This document shows positions 13,228-13,747 of a stretch of 13,747 bases of DNA, piece by piece. Under the pieces are notes generated by a model. That model was given only the letters and a program-made list of their open reading frames with translations. It was not told where the DNA came from and did no database searches. The first letter of the stretch is position 1. Every line of letters begins with the position of its first letter. This DNA comes from an uncultured Oscillospiraceae bacterium. GTDB lineage: Bacteria > Bacillota > Clostridia > Oscillospirales > Acutalibacteraceae. Made by a program: the position numbers and the translations under genes. The stretch covers positions 1-13,747 of the forward strand of contig CATWUX010000050.1 of assembly GCA_958354085.1 (NCBI GenBank), read 5' to 3'.

Positions 13228-13747
13228 ATGGCCGCAATCGCACATTCTTTAATAGATTTGATCGGCGATACGCCCTTGCTGCTGCCGGAGCGTTATGCGC
13301 GGCAGCAGGGGCTGCAGGCACGGCTGCTGCTGAAGCTGGAAAGCTTCAATCCGCTCGGATCCGTAAAGGATCGGGTGGCGTTGGCACTGGTGGAAGCGGC
13401 GGAGGAGAGCGGACAGCTGGCTCCCGGCGGCGTGCTGATCGAACCGACCGGCGGCAGCGCAGGCATTGCCCTCGCCTTTATCGGCACGGTACGCGGCTAT
13501 CGGGTGATTCTGACCATGCCGGACACGACCGACGGCCAGCGCCGCGAGCTGCTCAAGGCGCTTGGCGCCGAGGTGGTATTGACGCCCGGCGAGCGCGGTA
13601 TGGCCGGTGCGATCGCTGCGGCGGAGGAGCTGGCGGCGCAGCTGCCCGGCGCGTATATGCCGCATCAGTTTGACAACCCCGCCAACCCCGACATTCACCG
13701 GCGCACCACCGCGCAGGAAATCTGGCGGGATGCGGAGGGGAAAGTGG
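13228..13747 (+). CDS. Cysteine synthase-like PLP enzyme (OASS family), 3' end outside the window
   Basis: Only the first 173 codons are present. It is a fold-type II PLP enzyme like O-acetylserine sulfhydrylase (O-acetylserine plus sulfide to cysteine). Seen: LIDLIGDTPLL, the PLP lysine K47 in NPLGSVKDR, GGVLIEPTGGSAGIALA, LTMPDTT, RRELLKALGAEVVLT and FDNPANPDIHRRTT, all in family order. The substrate loop is TGGSA (74-78) where CysK normally has TSGNT, so the Asn that hydrogen-bonds PLP is a Ser; substrate or activity may differ. The ATG follows an AGAGGTGAG ribosome-binding site. The gene has its own promoter with an operator-like dyad. Cystathionine beta-synthase-like enzymes share these motifs and are not excluded. 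Confidence 0.85.
   Translation, partial: MAAIAHSLIDLIGDTPLLLPERYARQQGLQARLLLKLESFNPLGSVKDRVALALVEAAEESGQLAPGGVLIEPTGGSAGIALAFIGTVRGYRVILTMPDTTDGQRRELLKALGAEVVLTPGERGMAGAIAAAEELAAQLPGAYMPHQFDNPANPDIHRRTTAQEIWRDAEGKV

Noticed and set aside
12324..13229. 301-codon open frame on the minus strand
   Set aside because: Antisense to yebC and its terminator; His/Arg-rich, no domain.

Overview
This window looks like the chromosome of a GC-rich Gram-positive anaerobe of class Clostridia, probably near the Oscillospirales/Ruminococcaceae. The evidence is strong Shine-Dalgarno sites, several GTG/TTG starts, Firmicutes-type leaders, a Firmicutes gene order from rpmG to rplL, and a YfhO/CsbB-type pair. The species cannot be fixed from sequence alone.

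Region 1 (1-4600, minus strand) is an envelope operon read leftward from a promoter near 4556-4584. It encodes a giant YfhO-family membrane protein, a CsbB/GtrB-type polyprenyl-phosphate glycosyltransferase whose start overlaps the yfhO stop by 4 nt, a small Dabb-domain protein, and the first codons of a further gene that leaves the window. By analogy with Bacillus/Staphylococcus CsbB-YfhO, the pair probably loads a sugar on undecaprenyl phosphate and transfers it to a surface polymer outside the cell.

Region 2 (4650-8610, plus strand) is the classical transcription/translation cluster rpmG-secE-nusG-rplK-rplA, then rplJ-rplL from an extra promoter. The regulatory RNA is rich. Two separate hairpins, before rplK and before rplA, copy the L1-binding site of 23S rRNA. 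A typical L10 leader with a terminator precedes rplJ. A strong hairpin follows rplL, and rpoBC, the usual next genes, are absent.

Region 3 (8535-9611) is an AT-rich, foreign-looking sugar O-acetyltransferase gene bracketed by an inverted pair of ~41-nt repeats. It could be a small transposase-free cassette inserted just behind rplL.

Region 4 (9699-12300, minus strand) holds guaB (IMP dehydrogenase), its terminator, and an unrecognised four-helix membrane protein. Region 5 (12264-13747, plus strand) holds a yebC-family gene with its own promoter and terminator, then a 5'-partial view of a cysteine-synthase-like gene. That gene has an altered substrate-binding loop and a perfect dyad over its -35 box.

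Most promoters seen here share one form: a TTG-type -35, a 17-18 nt spacer and a TGn extended -10. No tRNA, rRNA, CRISPR array or transposase gene was found. Nothing here is a clear new system; the inverted-repeat cassette, the doubled L1 mimic and the altered CysK loop are the best leads.
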